DNA from: Raphanus sativus
Lineage: Eukaryota; Streptophyta; Magnoliopsida; Brassicales; Brassicaceae
Length of the DNA: 64,000 nt
Direction of reading: 5' to 3'
NCBI RefSeq assembly: GCF_000801105.2
Contig: NC_079516.1
Span: forward strand, 25,891,043 to 25,955,042
The notes under the pieces were generated by a model. That model ran no database searches and was not told the DNA's origin. It was given only the letters and a program-made list of their open reading frames with translations. Shown here piece after piece: positions 11,718 to 23,680 of this stretch (position 1 is its first letter; every line of letters begins with the position of its first letter). A program made the position numbers and the translations under genes.

Positions 11718-12005
11718 TAAATTCTGGCTACATCATTAACCACTTGTGCCATCAGTGAAACTCTATCGGCTGATGGTTGGTACTAGGAGAAAGACATTTA
11801 ATGAATACCTTCCAAATAATGTCAGAGGATGGACTGGTCATCTGTTACGGACATCATGTAAATTATCCTGGGTACATCATTAACCACTTGTGCCATCAGT
11901 GAAACTCTATCGGCTGATCCGGTCGGTACTAGGAGAAACGCATTTAATGAATACCTTCCGAATAATGTTAGAGGATGGACAGGTCATCTGTTACGGGCAT
12001 CATGT
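11718..12005. repeat. Tandem duplication, two units of about 145 bp
   Basis: Copy 1 runs from about 11718 to 11858 and copy 2 from about 11859 to 12005. Both contain tacatcattaaccacttg, gaaactctatcggctgat and gtcatctgttacgg, and they differ by a few substitutions and a short indel. No coding sense was found. Confidence 0.75.
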
Positions 12006-13311
12006 AATTACTTGGACCGAAACCCAAGCCCAGACTAGCCAAATAGTGATAATTTAATTCTCAGAAAGAATCGAACCAAAACGGATGTGAGTACACACCA
12101 AACTTCGATAGATTACCACTAGAATACCACCACTTGGTTAACTATATTACCTTTTAAATTAGCGATTATCTTTTTTTTTTCATCAGCACCAATAAATTTC
12201 AAACAACCAAAAAAATCTCAAATAAAAAATACAAAATTATTTTATAAATAAAGTAACTTATTTTCATATATTATATATTTATATATTTATTTTTCTAATA
12301 TTGAGTTAAAATTTTTATATTTATTTTTTGAATCACTTATTATTGTTAAAAGTTTGTTACATTCTTGCATGTATTATCAGTCGAAGAAATATTGATTTTA
12401 ATAGTATTGAATATGTTAATTTTATAAAATAATTTATTTAAATTTTATTTCATTTCCTTCATAATCTGATCATTTTCTCTTATTTCTAACATACGTTTAT
12501 CTAAATTTAAAAGTTATATAATTTCAAAAAACATAGAAACAAATTAAACTTATAATAATACTTGATAAATTTTATATCAAATAAGACCATTTAGTATAAT
12601 GATAACTTGTTGAAATTAGTTTTAGAAATCTACTTATTAGAAATCTTGATATATTAATTTGTTTTTGAAAGTAAACAACAGTTCTCCACTAGCGCAAGTT
12701 GTTTTTCTACTAGTTTAGATATTGACAGTGTGCTGAATCCGGTACTAGATTCAGCATGTTATTTTATGTTCATCCACGAACCGGTCCACCTCAGCATGTT
12801 ATTTTATGTTCAGGTACTAGATTCAGATTTTCTACTAGTTTAGGTATCAATCAGATAATATTACCTTAGTTCGGATACGAATCGGCCATTTTTCTACTAA
12901 TGTGTTGATGGTAACACAAAAATAGGGGAATCATTCAAAATACATATTATCAGATTTTTGTTTCTCTGAGAGTGTTCTATCTCACTCAACAACAGAACAT
13001 TGTGTTTACATGTTTTCAATATAGGATTTCGAGTCTGGTTATTTGTTTGGTTTTACAGTATTGTAGGTCCTTTGGTTCTACATATATGAACTTTCTAGTA
13101 TGCTGGTGGCTTATGGTTTCAATAGATGTTATGGGTCATTGGCTTCTGTTTTTTCTTAACAAAACGATGCAGTTATTTGATTTGTGTTATATTACATGTG
13201 GTATCTAATGGTTTTGAATGAGGTTGCAGAAGTTTGGATTTTTATACCATTGCATATTTTGAGTTTGGAGTTGATTACATATCAGCTGCAGACTATGAGA
13301 CTTATGTTTTT
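12006..13311. other. Intergenic DNA, no gene seen
   Basis: AT-rich sequence. A 20-bp motif (cagcatgttattttatgttc) occurs twice near 12752 and 12792 in a patch that also repeats tactagattcag. The short frame at 12972-13208 is hydrophobic and low-complexity, with no recognised domain. Confidence 0.5.
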
Positions 13312-13838
13312 TCTTCTGTTAGGAATTATCGATCGTTTGATTGCTTAACTAAATAACACTAGAATTTGATTACCGAGTTTCCGGTCTCGAACCGGTACGT
13401 CTTGGGTGGGAATCGTCTCACACAACATCTACTATCAATCAAATGGGTTTACACAAACGCTATAGGCGCTCTCACCGAAAAAGAATAAGAAAGTTCAAAG
13501 AAACTCTATCTCTTAGAGACATGACTTGAACAATGTCTCTTAGTTTTTTTTTTACTTTTATCTCTCTCTTAACTTCTCTTTGTCCCTGTGTTTAGGGTTT
13601 CTCGGATCTCTCGGATGATCAACCAAGCTTGGGACGTCTTCTATTTATACTTGAACGATAGCCAACTTATTCCTCCTAATACTCCTAATGTCGTAAGGAT
13701 TATGTAAATAATCCTTTTCCTTTTCCTTACATAATAAGATCAATGTCGGTTTGTAAGGCACATTATGCGATTGGGCTTTGTTCTAACTTCTGACCCAATA
13801 GAACAATATTGATTCAAAGCTCATATTCTCACATCTTC
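13312..13838. mobile_element. Solo LTR, Ty1/copia-like
   Basis: Element 13317-13833 (517 bp) begins TGTTAGG and ends CTCACA, with perfect 5-bp target duplications TCTTC at 13312-13316 and 13834-13838. It carries a promoter-like patch (tctatttatacttgaacg near 13638) and no coding region. The TGTTA start and length suit a copia LTR; the family is inferred. Confidence 0.82.
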
Positions 13839-14589
13839 TTTGGACCATGAGTTTTGAATCTCTCTGTTTTTCTTCACATGGGATTTTGTCTGTTAGTGTC
13901 TTAATCTCTAGTTCTCATATAAGTTTTAAAGAACAAAAGTTTCAGTGGAAAATAACGATGAGCATTATAATGTTGACGAGGATGATAATTTTGGTGCAGA
14001 GAAACTACCACGTAAGGAGATCAGGAATTTATTTTCACTTGATATTACTTTTTGGAACAAATTCTATGACAGAAACGGGAGAAGTAGTAGCAACAGACAT
14101 CTCTCTTGTCTATTGGGTTCGAGCTGTCGTTCTTGATCTGGAACTGAGGAATAATGGAAACCAAATAGTGCTATGGTTAAATATATATATCCAACTTTTA
14201 CAAATGCAGACAGTGAGAGGGATGAGGTATTACAGAGGTTTACAAGAATAACAGATTTGTTCATATTAATTCTATCTCCACTCACATTACATGTAGGAAA
14301 CGTGAGAATTTCAAGGTGTTATATTGAATATTTACGTATTTAATACCAAGGCAAATTTAAAAGGAAAACACATTATCTGGCATTGTAAATATTACTATTT
14401 TTGAAACAGAGCAGGGCCATGGTGAGGGTTACTATGATCGCTAACATAGGTACAGGTTTTTCTGCTCAATTGTTTTTTCCCAGCCAGAGAGCGAGGTTTA
14501 CTGGAGTTGTGGTTTCATACACATATTTAGAATCATATCCCATTAGTAATTTAAGAGATCAAGAGAAAATAATGATTTGAGGATGTTCC
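13839..14589. other. Unassigned sequence with short frames
   Basis: Short plus-strand frames at 13847-14251 and 13945-14136 overlap; the latter has an acidic start (ENNDEHYNVDEDDNFG). A further stretch at 14400-14570 can be read as coding for about 40 residues. No domain was recognised and no splice pattern was established. Composition is less AT-rich than the flanks, so this may be a decayed gene or an old element split by the solo LTR. Confidence 0.3.
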
Positions 14590-15065
14590 GTTAAAAAGAA
14601 AAGTCCCCAACAAACTCCCAAACTGAAACCCCATTTTTGTAACCCAAGCTCTAACTACAGAAAGCTTTAAGATTTTGTTGAATTCACGAACATTCCAACA
14701 AAAACTTGACATTTAAGGGTTTCTACGTGAGGACCTTGTGCCGAAGTCCCATGAGAACCGCTAGTCTTCCTCTTTATGTTACGTTGAGAGGGTTTCTACA
14801 GTACTGTACTTTGTTTCTTCCGTTTCCTCTATAACACTCTGGTCCTTTTCATTTAATTCATTACTGGAGTTGGTTGTCAACGGCGATTGCTCCTGCGTCT
14901 TCCTCTGATATCTTTCCTTCCTCCAATGACAGTGTCTCCCTTACCTGTAAAGCCAGAGACTCCCCTCACTTAAAATTTTTTGGTGCCATTTCTTTATCCG
15001 GGAAATCTTCCGATTTCTGTTTAGCCAGGACACAAACTTTCTCCAAGTGACCCCATTTAGCACAA
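14590..15065 (-). pseudogene. LINE fragment: ORF1 zinc knuckle and endonuclease start
   Basis: Minus-strand reading from 15065 down shows a CxKWGHLEKVC-like zinc-knuckle segment (about 15055-15010) typical of the end of plant LINE ORF1. It is followed by a charged linker and then, at about 14700-14600, CWNVREFNK and WGFQFGSLL-like residues, which begin the apurinic endonuclease-like domain of ORF2. Stops and frame changes are frequent. The fragment ends abruptly near 14590, and the flanking 3' region of PILS5 begins near 15070. Confidence 0.6.
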
Positions 15066-15386
15066 GCATTTCATCTAGCAGGTAGCCATGGGAATAAGAA
15101 GTCCAATATTGGATTCATACTGAGACTAATGATTTTCTTGACAATGATATATTGCTGAGAAAAATGTGTTCCTCTTGATGAATATTCAATTCTTTTTTCT
15201 TCGTCACCTAAACACCCATGAAGTACAACAACCTTCTTCATTGAACTGATGTAATACATAATGCAACTTCTGAATGTGCAATGGGGAAAATTGAATACTT
15301 GTAGAAATGCAACCAGAAGAATCTATCAAGTATGATCAAGCTTTCATTTGATAGACAAAGAAAAAGAATGGTAAAGATCCCTTGCG

Positions 15387-15420
15387 GATAGATAGATATA
15401 TAGATAGATATAACACTTTC
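15387..15420. repeat. Short GATA-type microsatellite in the PILS5 3' region
   Basis: Gatagatagatatatagatagatata lies about 20-50 bp beyond the PILS5 stop codon on its 3' side, probably within the 3' untranslated region. Confidence 0.6.
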
Positions 15421-15439
15421 TTGTGCTCCCAGGTTTTGT

Positions 15440-17524
15440 CTAGACCAACAAATGAAGGAAGATTGTGGACCACACAGTGAGGGCCAGAATCGCGACCAAG
15501 TATGTCCAAAGCATGAGCACTGAGCACTCGTCTTGTCCAACATTATACAGCTGTGTCATTGTACCTACAGTTTTCAAGTTGTTCATTTGTTATATTTCTT
15601 ACAGATTTACATGAACTCAGCTGCTGATGGTTTATTTACTAACCGATATTCATGGCAGGTGGGAGAGTGAACTGAAGCATTAAAACATACTGAAACAGAG
15701 GATCTGCTGGAAGAAACCCAAAACTCTCAGCTGATTTGACGATGCCTATACCGATGATTGGGAGAAGTATGTATCGAACACAGACTATTCCAAGAACAAC
15801 AACGGGTTTGACAGCAGAAGAACGTAAACCTGGTTGATTTGAATGACGGTAAGTATCCAAGATGTGGTCTGAAAGTGAGATGTTAGGCGTTGATAGAGGA
15901 ATTAATTTACCTTGAATGAGGTTGCCCCCTAGTATAATTGTCATACAAGGGATAGTTCCATCTCTGCACAATCGGTTAAGTTAGTAAATTGACATGTATG
16001 TGAATTGAAATTGGTCAGGAGGTTGTATTTTAATGGCTAGATTGTGTTAACTTACCCAAGGAGTTTTGCTGTGGCTTGGACTATTCTTAGAGGAGCATCA
16101 TCACCTATGATAAGTTTTCTGAGCCATGTAACCGCGCCGAAGATGAAACCAATAATCTGAAAGGCATCATCACATGTCACATAAGTATATTATCATACTT
16201 CATTCTTGGTATGTTTTTCTTAGTTTGTAAATCGAACTTACCGCACCAACTGTAGGTGGTGCACGAAGCTCCTCTAATATCTCATGGAGGAAGTCTACTC
16301 CTTTTCTCCAAAACCCTGTCTCTTGTTTAACCAGCTTCTCTTCTGGCGCACCCAGGAGACGGGTCTCGTGATCAGCCTCTAAGTCACTATTAGATGATTT
16401 AATTGCTGTTTTCTCAGACTCTTCTATGTCTTTGAATTTCATTGCTGACCCTTTTATAAGTCGGAACGTGTAAGTCCATATGTAGAAACCCCCTAGCTGC
16501 ACATTTGAGGTTCATTTCTACTTATCTTTTTCTTCATCTCATGTCTCTATCTAGAAACAAGGGAATGTTAACATTACATACCGCCATGGAGAAAGACGCG
16601 TAAGAGAGTCCAACGGTTCTGCATACACTTCGGTTACCAAATGGACTCTTGTCCTCGTCGCAGATTGCTGGGACAAGTATGATTGGTAGGTTTCCCATAT
16701 TTCCTATTTACCAAAATTGTTATAAACTATGCGAGAAGATAATTCGAAAACAGATGTTAAACGATAAAAATAAACTGACACATAAATTAACGTGGTGGTT
16801 CCCTGAATCGGCTACATCCACAGATTAAAAGAAGGTTGGATATATTTTGGATTGTATTAGATATAAAACACACAAAATCATCTGCTAATTACTGTTAACT
16901 GAGCCACGCTGAATTCAGTACATAAAATGCACGCATATGTCGTTGATGATGACGTTCATGGTAAAGTCCAAATAAATATTTTGTCACATACCTGTAGAAC
17001 AAGTTGCAACAATAAGACCTTCAAGATAAGGAGGTGGTTTCAGAATCTTGACAACAATCCAACCAAGAATTCCTCCGATTAAGAATGTAAGTCCCATATT
17101 CACCGGCATAAACCACCTTTTTTATTTTTAATCATCAACAAGAACCCAATTGAAAATTAACAGTTTACTATTTTGTTACCATGATGTAAACAGGGTGTTT
17201 TTTTTACCATGAGATCATGTCCTCAAGTGTGACCGTCTGAGCCAGATTTGCAAACATCAGAGCCGGTGCAAATAGTACAAACACCACCTACAGTTTTTGG
17301 AGTTCATTAAAAGATAGATAACACACGAATCTTGATTCTTTGATATGTTTTTTGCAGAGATCCAAATATCGGGTCAATATTGGTTTTACCTTGTTCATGG
17401 AACTGCGAGCTTCCACAGGGAAGAGCTTGCATCTATCAGTGGCCAAAAAAGCTCCAACAACACTTATGATGAGAACTTGAATCACTGGCATAGAAGCCAC
17501 CTCCAACAATGACCAAAACCCCAT
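15440..17524 (-). CDS. PILS5: PIN-LIKES auxin transport facilitator PILS5, nine exons
   Basis: Exons (minus strand): 17524-17390, 17287-17208, 17116-16992, 16703-16582, 16496-16242, 16156-16056, 15963-15911, 15829-15644, 15564-15440. All introns are GT-AG and phases join without a break, giving 393 residues with a TAG stop at 15442-15440. The protein starts MGFWSLLEVASMPVIQVL and has two hydrophobic blocks around a charged central loop in exon 5 (KFKDIEESEK, KQETGFWRKG). Family motifs include FVLFAPALMFANLAQTVTLED, GNMGNLPIILVPAICDE, GDGTIPCMTIILGGNLIQG and LPPAMNIGTMTQLYNVGQDE. PILS proteins sit in the endoplasmic reticulum membrane and move auxin into the ER, limiting nuclear auxin response (family knowledge). 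PILS5 over other members is chosen from remembered close sequence match and from synteny with MLO8 and ALMT6. The 3' side is crowded by a LINE fragment; the 5' flank is free of obvious insertions for about 1.8 kb. Confidence 0.94.
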
Positions 17525-18655
17525 CTTTTGTGAAACTTTTTTTCTTTATTGAAACAATTTTATGGATAACTATGAGTCAAGTGGTCGGATTTTGTTTCTC
17601 TTCTTCTTCTTTTGCAGTTAATCTGCAGAGAAAACTACAAGCCTGAGAATAGAGAATAGAGAAAAGGTACGAGATAAGCAAAATATATATATGTACAATA
17701 TTTACTTCCTCGTAAAGTTCTGACTCTGACAGAAGGGGTGATAATTGTATTTAAAACTCATAAAACATGCCAGAGTTTCAGTCTTTTGAGCCCTGTGTCC
17801 TTGGAGAAGGACTATAGCTTCCTCTACTTCATATGTTGACACTAAATTACTTTTGTTTCCATTCAAAGGTGACTTTTGTTTTGACCACGTTCACAGAAAC
17901 CAAATATATATTGTATTACTCTTCTATGTTATATATATTATTTCCATTTTTTTTTTGACCAAGACTTTCATTAATTTTCGATAAGGACAGATTATATTTT
18001 TTTTTGTTTTTATCATTAAATCATGTTGGAGTTTTAAATAAAAAAAATTCCTACAGAAAATTAAAAATACTATCATAAGCGATACAACTGATTAATGTTT
18101 TTTCTTGGATTTGTAAAAAAAAATTTGGTAAAATGATGAAGGCTTTTTCGAAGCTGGTGATATTATGTTATTTTAAGTAAAATTTTGGCGTTTGAATATA
18201 GTGCTGGTGCTGGACATTTGAACGTAATTTATAAGGTGTTGACCCTCTTGAGTCTTGAGGCTGCTGCGTTAAATTATATTTGCCATGTGCTAAAAGGATG
18301 GAGAAAGAGTAAAAAGGGATCGAAAATACTGAAGGGAATATAAAATAATAAAAAATAATGAAGAGAAAGAGTAAAAAGGGAAGAATATATTTTTTTATTT
18401 AAGAAACTTTACAAAAAAATGAGAGGTTCATGTACCATATATTCTTTTATGAACAGTTTTATTTCAAAAAGGAAGAATAATATATTTTCTTGTTTTAGAA
18501 ATTTAAAAACATAATCACATGAGAGATTCATATACCACATATATATCATTTTATGACTAATTTAATTTTTAATATTTAAAAATTATCTCCATGATAAATT
18601 ACGATGTTAAATACATAAGATATTAATCGGTTGAGAAACTAATTAAACTATGCTA
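17525..18655. other. PILS5 upstream region and AT-rich spacer
   Basis: Contains the presumed PILS5 promoter and 5' untranslated region (transcribed toward lower coordinates). On the minus strand a pyrimidine-poor tract and a tatatatatttt run near 17680 could serve as TATA-like sequence, but no start site can be fixed. Beyond 17950 it is AT-rich with no gene seen. Confidence 0.4.
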
Positions 18656-18659
18656 TAAT

Positions 18660-18960
18660 AAGTCGGATGATCGAGCTAGTGGTTAAGGTTTAAAGGTTTC
18701 TACAAATTACAGAAAATTCAGGTTTTAAGTTTTGGAGAAACAATTTATTAAACAATTATGCATAATGCAAGAAAGGTTTACAAGAGGTTTTCAACATAGT
18801 GCAAGTAGATCTTGTCAGAAGTGGATCTTTATAGGACGGCTCAGATGAACTAGTTAGGCATAGATCATTATAAGATATGTAGTAATATCGGTTGTAAAAT
18901 CATCTATGTAATCTTTCTATAGTTGTAATATCATAATAAATCAGCGTTAAAAAACAATGA
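18660..18960 (+). mobile_element. Possible SINE-like element
   Basis: Begins with ggatgatcgagctagtggttaagg, resembling a tRNA-derived A box, followed about 60 bp later by caggttttaagttttgga, a weak B-box-like sequence, and ends at cgttaaaaaacaatg, an A-rich tail. The arrangement suits a tRNA-derived SINE, but the boxes are degenerate and no clean target duplication was found. Confidence 0.33.
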
Positions 18961-19347
18961 TATAATTATATGGTTCAAAAGTTATTTACGATTTGCTTAA
19001 GAAAAATAGATGGAACAAATAAAGCATATCAGTGGTGGGCCTGGTGGCCCCAAGTATATGGGAGATTCAGGGGATGGGAAGTCACGATGGTTGGATCTAC
19101 TTATTTATTTCAGAACACGTATTTCATTCAATTAAATATTCTGGTCAATATGTATTACACAATATTGAACATTTATTAGTGTTTGGAAGCAAAGGCAAAA
19201 TGAATTCAATAAGAAGCCCTCCACATTTGATAATGCAAAACCAACCAACATTTTTTTTGGTTCTATAAATATTTTAAATTTGTAAAAAACATTAATATCA
19301 TATTTTTTTCTCAACAATAAAAAAATACTTAGAACGATTCACACAAA

Positions 19348-19928
19348 TAACACTATAAGAAAACTAGCCAAATTCCTATGGAAATTCCGATAAAGTCAGA
19401 TTTCATCTGAGTCCTAAGAGAACTTCGATGAAAATCCGACGAATGACCTAATTTGATATTCATTGATATTTCATCGGAATATTCCTACGAAAACCAATGA
19501 ATGATATGTTGTTGGAAAATTCCAGTGAAATACCTGATGAAATGACGAGGAAAATATATAACCGTTATGCGACCAGTTTTGTTGGTTCAAATTTTAAATT
19601 TCTTTCGAATTTCCGACTAAACTTCTGACTGTTACAACTATTCTGAATAATTGCAATTTCCAACAAATATCCGACGAAAAAATTTTTGACAAAAATCCGA
19701 CGAGTTTATGACCATTTTATAGCCGCTTATGTTTTGATTATTCTGACGGATTCCTTATATCAGCCGTTCGAAATCCGTCGCAAGTATTGGCAATTTTCTT
19801 TTATAACTACGAGCTCCCCTCATTCCCCTTATTCACTTTTCACTCTCTTTTCCCTCTCTCTTCATTCTCTTCATTCACTACATAAACCGACGAGTTTATG
19901 ACCATTTATATGTTTTCTTGTAGTGTAA
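19348..19928. mobile_element. Small non-autonomous CACTA (En/Spm) element
   Basis: Element 19351-19925 (575 bp) starts CACTATAAGAAAAC and ends GTTTTCTTGTAGTG, which are inverted CACTA termini. It is flanked by a 3-bp target duplication TAA at 19348-19350 and 19926-19928. Subterminal motifs of the type atccgacga / cgtcgga recur throughout. No transposase is encoded. A 20-bp stretch (aaaccgacgagtttatgacc and a near copy) occurs near both 19700 and 19885. Confidence 0.9.
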
Positions 19929-20530
19929 GTCGCTGGTACTAAATCTACATAAACCACTTTTGTTAGAATCAAACTCCATTAATATGATTAAGATAACTAT
20001 AATAATAATGTTTTCTTCTTAAAATAGAATAAATCTTTTTTTGGTTAGACAAATAGGAAACTCATTTAAAGGCACATTTTCTGCTATAAACTGTAAAACA
20101 ACACTAACATTTAGATAAAATTGTTTTGACCAAAACGTAAGTGTGAGCTGGAAATTTTATAGTTAATTTTGATTTGATTCATTATTCTTTTCGATTTGAT
20201 CCAAAAATTCTGGATATCCATAAACCTTCAAAGTAAATCAAATATTAAAAATTGATATCTGTTAAAAACGAAGAAAGTTACAAATAGTAAAAGTTTAGAG
20301 TCAAATATCCGATCTACTCCAAATTTTATATAAATAGATTTATATCTACTATTAAATAATTAATTTTATGTAATTATTACTTTTACATATAATTATATTA
20401 ATGTATTTATAAAATTAATTATAAAATTAATCGAAGAATATAAAGTCTGTATATAAACTACAATTTTTCTAAAATTTATGTTTTATAATAAAAATTTAAA
20501 ATTTGGAACTTATAGTTTCACTTATCTTTA
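19929..20530. other. AT-rich spacer, no gene seen
   Basis: No coding region, RNA gene or recognisable repeat boundary between the CACTA element and the Stowaway MITE. Confidence 0.6.
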
Positions 20531-20794
20531 TACTCCCTCCGTTTCTTAAAAAGTGTCGTTGTGAAATTTTTCACACAGATTAAGAAAGTTGTTGAAATAT
20601 ATGTAAGTTGTAATTAATTATACCTTTTGACCAATAGTATTTTAGATAAATAAAATTATTTATAAAATCAATGCAGTTTGCAATTAATTTTCAGCTGAAA
20701 GTTAGTATAATTTACATTGGAATTGTAAAGTGACACTCTTTGTGTAACAAGAAAATGAGCTCAGAGTGACACTTATTATGAAACAGAGGGAGTA
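20531..20794. mobile_element. Stowaway MITE (Tc1/mariner type)
   Basis: Element 20533-20792 (260 bp) begins CTCCCTCCGTTTC and ends GAAACAGAGGGAG, the standard Stowaway terminal inverted repeat with one mismatch. It is flanked by TA target duplications at 20531-20532 and 20793-20794. It is non-coding. Confidence 0.93.
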
Positions 20795-21833
20795 TTATAT
20801 AAAAAGTAATTTTTCAAACTTGAATAATTTTTTCTATATTTACTTATATTTTACAATAGTGGATGAGATATCCGTAAACATCTGTAAATATTCACATGTA
20901 AATTTTCTGGATATCCGAAAAATCGAATATTCATATTTTTTTGAAGCAAATCAAATCAAAAAATTAAATACCATATGATACAAAAAATCAGAAATACTAA
21001 AAATTATGGTAGTATTCTATGCCCATTCCTCTTATATCATTTACAAAAAAAAAGCGGTACTGTATATTGTCTCCCATCAAGGGTATTTTTTTTTTATCAA
21101 ACAAATTTATATTAAACTTAGAAGATTTTTTTTTTGCTAAAAAAAATAGCATTAAACTTAGAAGATTTTAAGCTCCATAAAAGTCGAGTACAACAAAGCT
21201 ACAAGGATCGAGAAATACGAAACAGAACTCTCACCATTGTTCATCCAATGTCTATTTTTGTATAATGCAGAATTGATATTAATCTACGTATAAAGTAATA
21301 AAAAAATTTTGGATTTCAAGAAAAAAAAGTTCCATATTTTGAGACCGCTATCCCGAACATAATTTTCTAAGTTTGGGTGGATTGGTATTGCTCCTCTACG
21401 CCTACGACACCAGAATACTTACAAGTTAAAGCAGATTGTCATTTTATCTGTTCTACTTTTGATCTAAAGATGGGTTTTGGACCGTTTGGTCTAGTATTTT
21501 CAGGTATTTGGAGGAGTGTTTTTGCATTTTTCCAATATATTGTACACATGCCACACGCATATATTAAACAAAGTTTAGACTAATATTTTCTTGTCGATAT
21601 AATTATAATTAAACTCTCATGGGGTTGATAATATGCACACATACTGGACACGACACATGCATCGATGCGGATTTAATGGATCTAATTGGTACTAATGTTT
21701 TTCTTACAACTCATATTATGCAAAATTGAGATCATCATCACGATATCACCGTCACTTCAATATCTTCATATTTATTTAAACAATGCATGTCGTAAGATTC
21801 TTTAAAAAAAAATTATAACGTAATTATTAGTAT
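20795..21833. other. AT-rich spacer, no gene seen
   Basis: Low-complexity AT-rich DNA with several A or T runs. The short frame at 21377-21583 shows no recognised domain. Confidence 0.55.
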
Positions 21834-23545
21834 TAAAATCTCGAGAAATTTACCCTCACAGACACATTATGTATTTCTAATTACTCATAAAGACACTTTG
21901 AGTTTGGAAGACATTTTCTCGTGTCTTTTTGTCTATTTTGCCTTTGTACTAAACATTAACGTGTCCGAATAAATAATAGATAACATATATTTTTTTATAT
22001 AATTTTTTCAATGATAGCACAAAATCTTCAGATCCCCTTTCTCGTTTTGTTTTTTTTCTTGATTATATTTTCTCTTTTTTTACGATGATCATTAAAATTA
22101 CAGAACCATTAAAATCCAGATTTTTTTTCAATCGATGATCTATGAATTTTTACGGCTACGAAAATTGATGGTGCGTCGGATGGTTCATGATGACAAGAAG
22201 CAAGATTGGAAAGTGAAGAAGGTTTGGGTTCGTCACTGATTGTGAGATTGGAAGATGAAAGGGATTTATAATTGTCACTTTCTCATATGAGAAATTGAGA
22301 ATCCATAAAGGATGCTATTGAAGGAATTAGTGGAGGTCATGGTCAAGATGGCGGTGGACACGGCGGTGGAGATGGTGATGGTTATGGATATTGTGGTTAT
22401 GGAGGTTGTGGTTATGGAAGAGAAGGTGAAAAGAAATTAGAAACAGACTTGAAAGAGGCGGTTGAGATTATGGAGATTGTGGTTATGAAAGAGGAGATGA
22501 TAGAGAGTTAGAAACAGACGTGGAAGAGGCGATTGTGGTTATGGAAGAGGCGGTGATTACCATAGGTGGTGGCGGTAGTGCTTGTGGAGATGGCAATGAC
22601 GCATATGAAGCGAAGGTCGGTGGTGGTTATGGAGATGGCGGTAATTGCCATATTTGCTTCCTCTATATGTGTGAATGTTGTTTTCGGGGATATGTCAGGT
22701 GTGGATGTAACTGCTATGGACATAGGATATATATGTGATCAGTGTGGACGGCAGCTATGTGGATGTGGTGGTTGTGGACATGAGAGTTGGTGATCAAATA
22801 TGCAGTGATCATACGAAGTATAATCATCATGTCATGTATATACTTGTTGGTTAGGTTCTATACAAAATATATCCATCAAGAACGCAGTGATCAGACTTAG
22901 TTAGCTTCTATAAAATGTATATCCATCATGTTATGTCCACAAAAACATAACCACACATGTCTATATAACCATAGAAATCATATCCACGAATTTTTCATCC
23001 ATATCTATATATTGTATAAATGTTAAAATATAAAAATATATATATGAAAATGGATTTCAAATTATAGAGAATAAAAATTAGAATTTATAGAAACAATTAT
23101 AATAGTTTTACATATCTTAAAACTGATAAAAACAAAGAAATACATAAAATGTGAAATGAATAATAACGACAAAAAAATAAATGGACCTGTTGTAACTATT
23201 ATCTTTAAAAAATGAACATGAATACCAACCTTTGTAGATTTTGTTCAGCCATTAATTTAATTGCACATAGCTTTATTTAATAAACACTATAACCAAGCCA
23301 TCCGTAAGCGTCGGATCTTCTTACACAAAACTCATCTAACAGCCCAAAATAATTTCCATTAGTCCAAACACCTACCTAACTCCACGGTTGCTTAAAAAAA
23401 AGCAATTCCTCTTTACACAAAAGAAGGTCAGTATGGTCTTAAAAAGGACAGCTGGCCACATATTGTGTGCTAAATTCACAATGTGTCTTTCAACGTTAAC
23501 AAAAGTCATAATGTGTCTCTTTTTGTAACTCTCTCTAAAATCTCA
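21834..23545. mobile_element. Mutator-like element with glycine-rich insert (Pack-MULE-like)
   Basis: Element 21843-23536 (1694 bp) is flanked by a perfect 9-bp target duplication TAAAATCTC at 21834-21842 and 23537-23545, the size made by Mutator-type transposases. The ends align without gaps over 29 bases (left gagaaatttaccctcacag then acacattatg; right, reversed, gagagagttacaaaaagag then acacattatg). It encodes no MULE transposase. The interior at about 22320-22800 is G-rich with GGN/GGT codon-like triplets, unlike the AT-rich rest, suggesting a captured gene piece. Confidence 0.85.
22320..22800 (+). repeat. Glycine-codon-rich degenerate repeats inside the MULE
   Basis: Triplets such as ggtggtcatgg, ggttatgga and gatggcggt recur, and translated pieces read GGHGQDGGGHGGGDGDGYGY or RGG-like. 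A longer unit (ttagaaacagac..tggaagaggcg) occurs twice, near 22437 and 22510. Frames shift between pieces, so no intact protein is predicted. Resemblance to plant glycine-rich or RGG-type proteins is generic; the parent gene is not identified. Confidence 0.5.
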
Positions 23546-23680
23546 AGACCCAATTTCACCTATTTTCCCTTTTTACGTGACTCATAATCCATCGAACCAA
23601 AAAAAAAAAAATAACAACATAATAATCCATCGAACCATGCAAAAAAATGCAGAAGGATCAAACTCTTTCCCATGCATTAC

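Noticed and set aside
15639..15971. Single 110-codon frame as the PILS5 exon
   Set aside because: It reads through an 81-bp intron (15830-15910) with good GT-AG borders; removing it restores the conserved IQG-LRSSAVKP junction.
22508..22793. Intact glycine-rich protein gene
   Set aside because: Frames shift between repeat pieces and stops occur; it sits in a transposon without transcript evidence.
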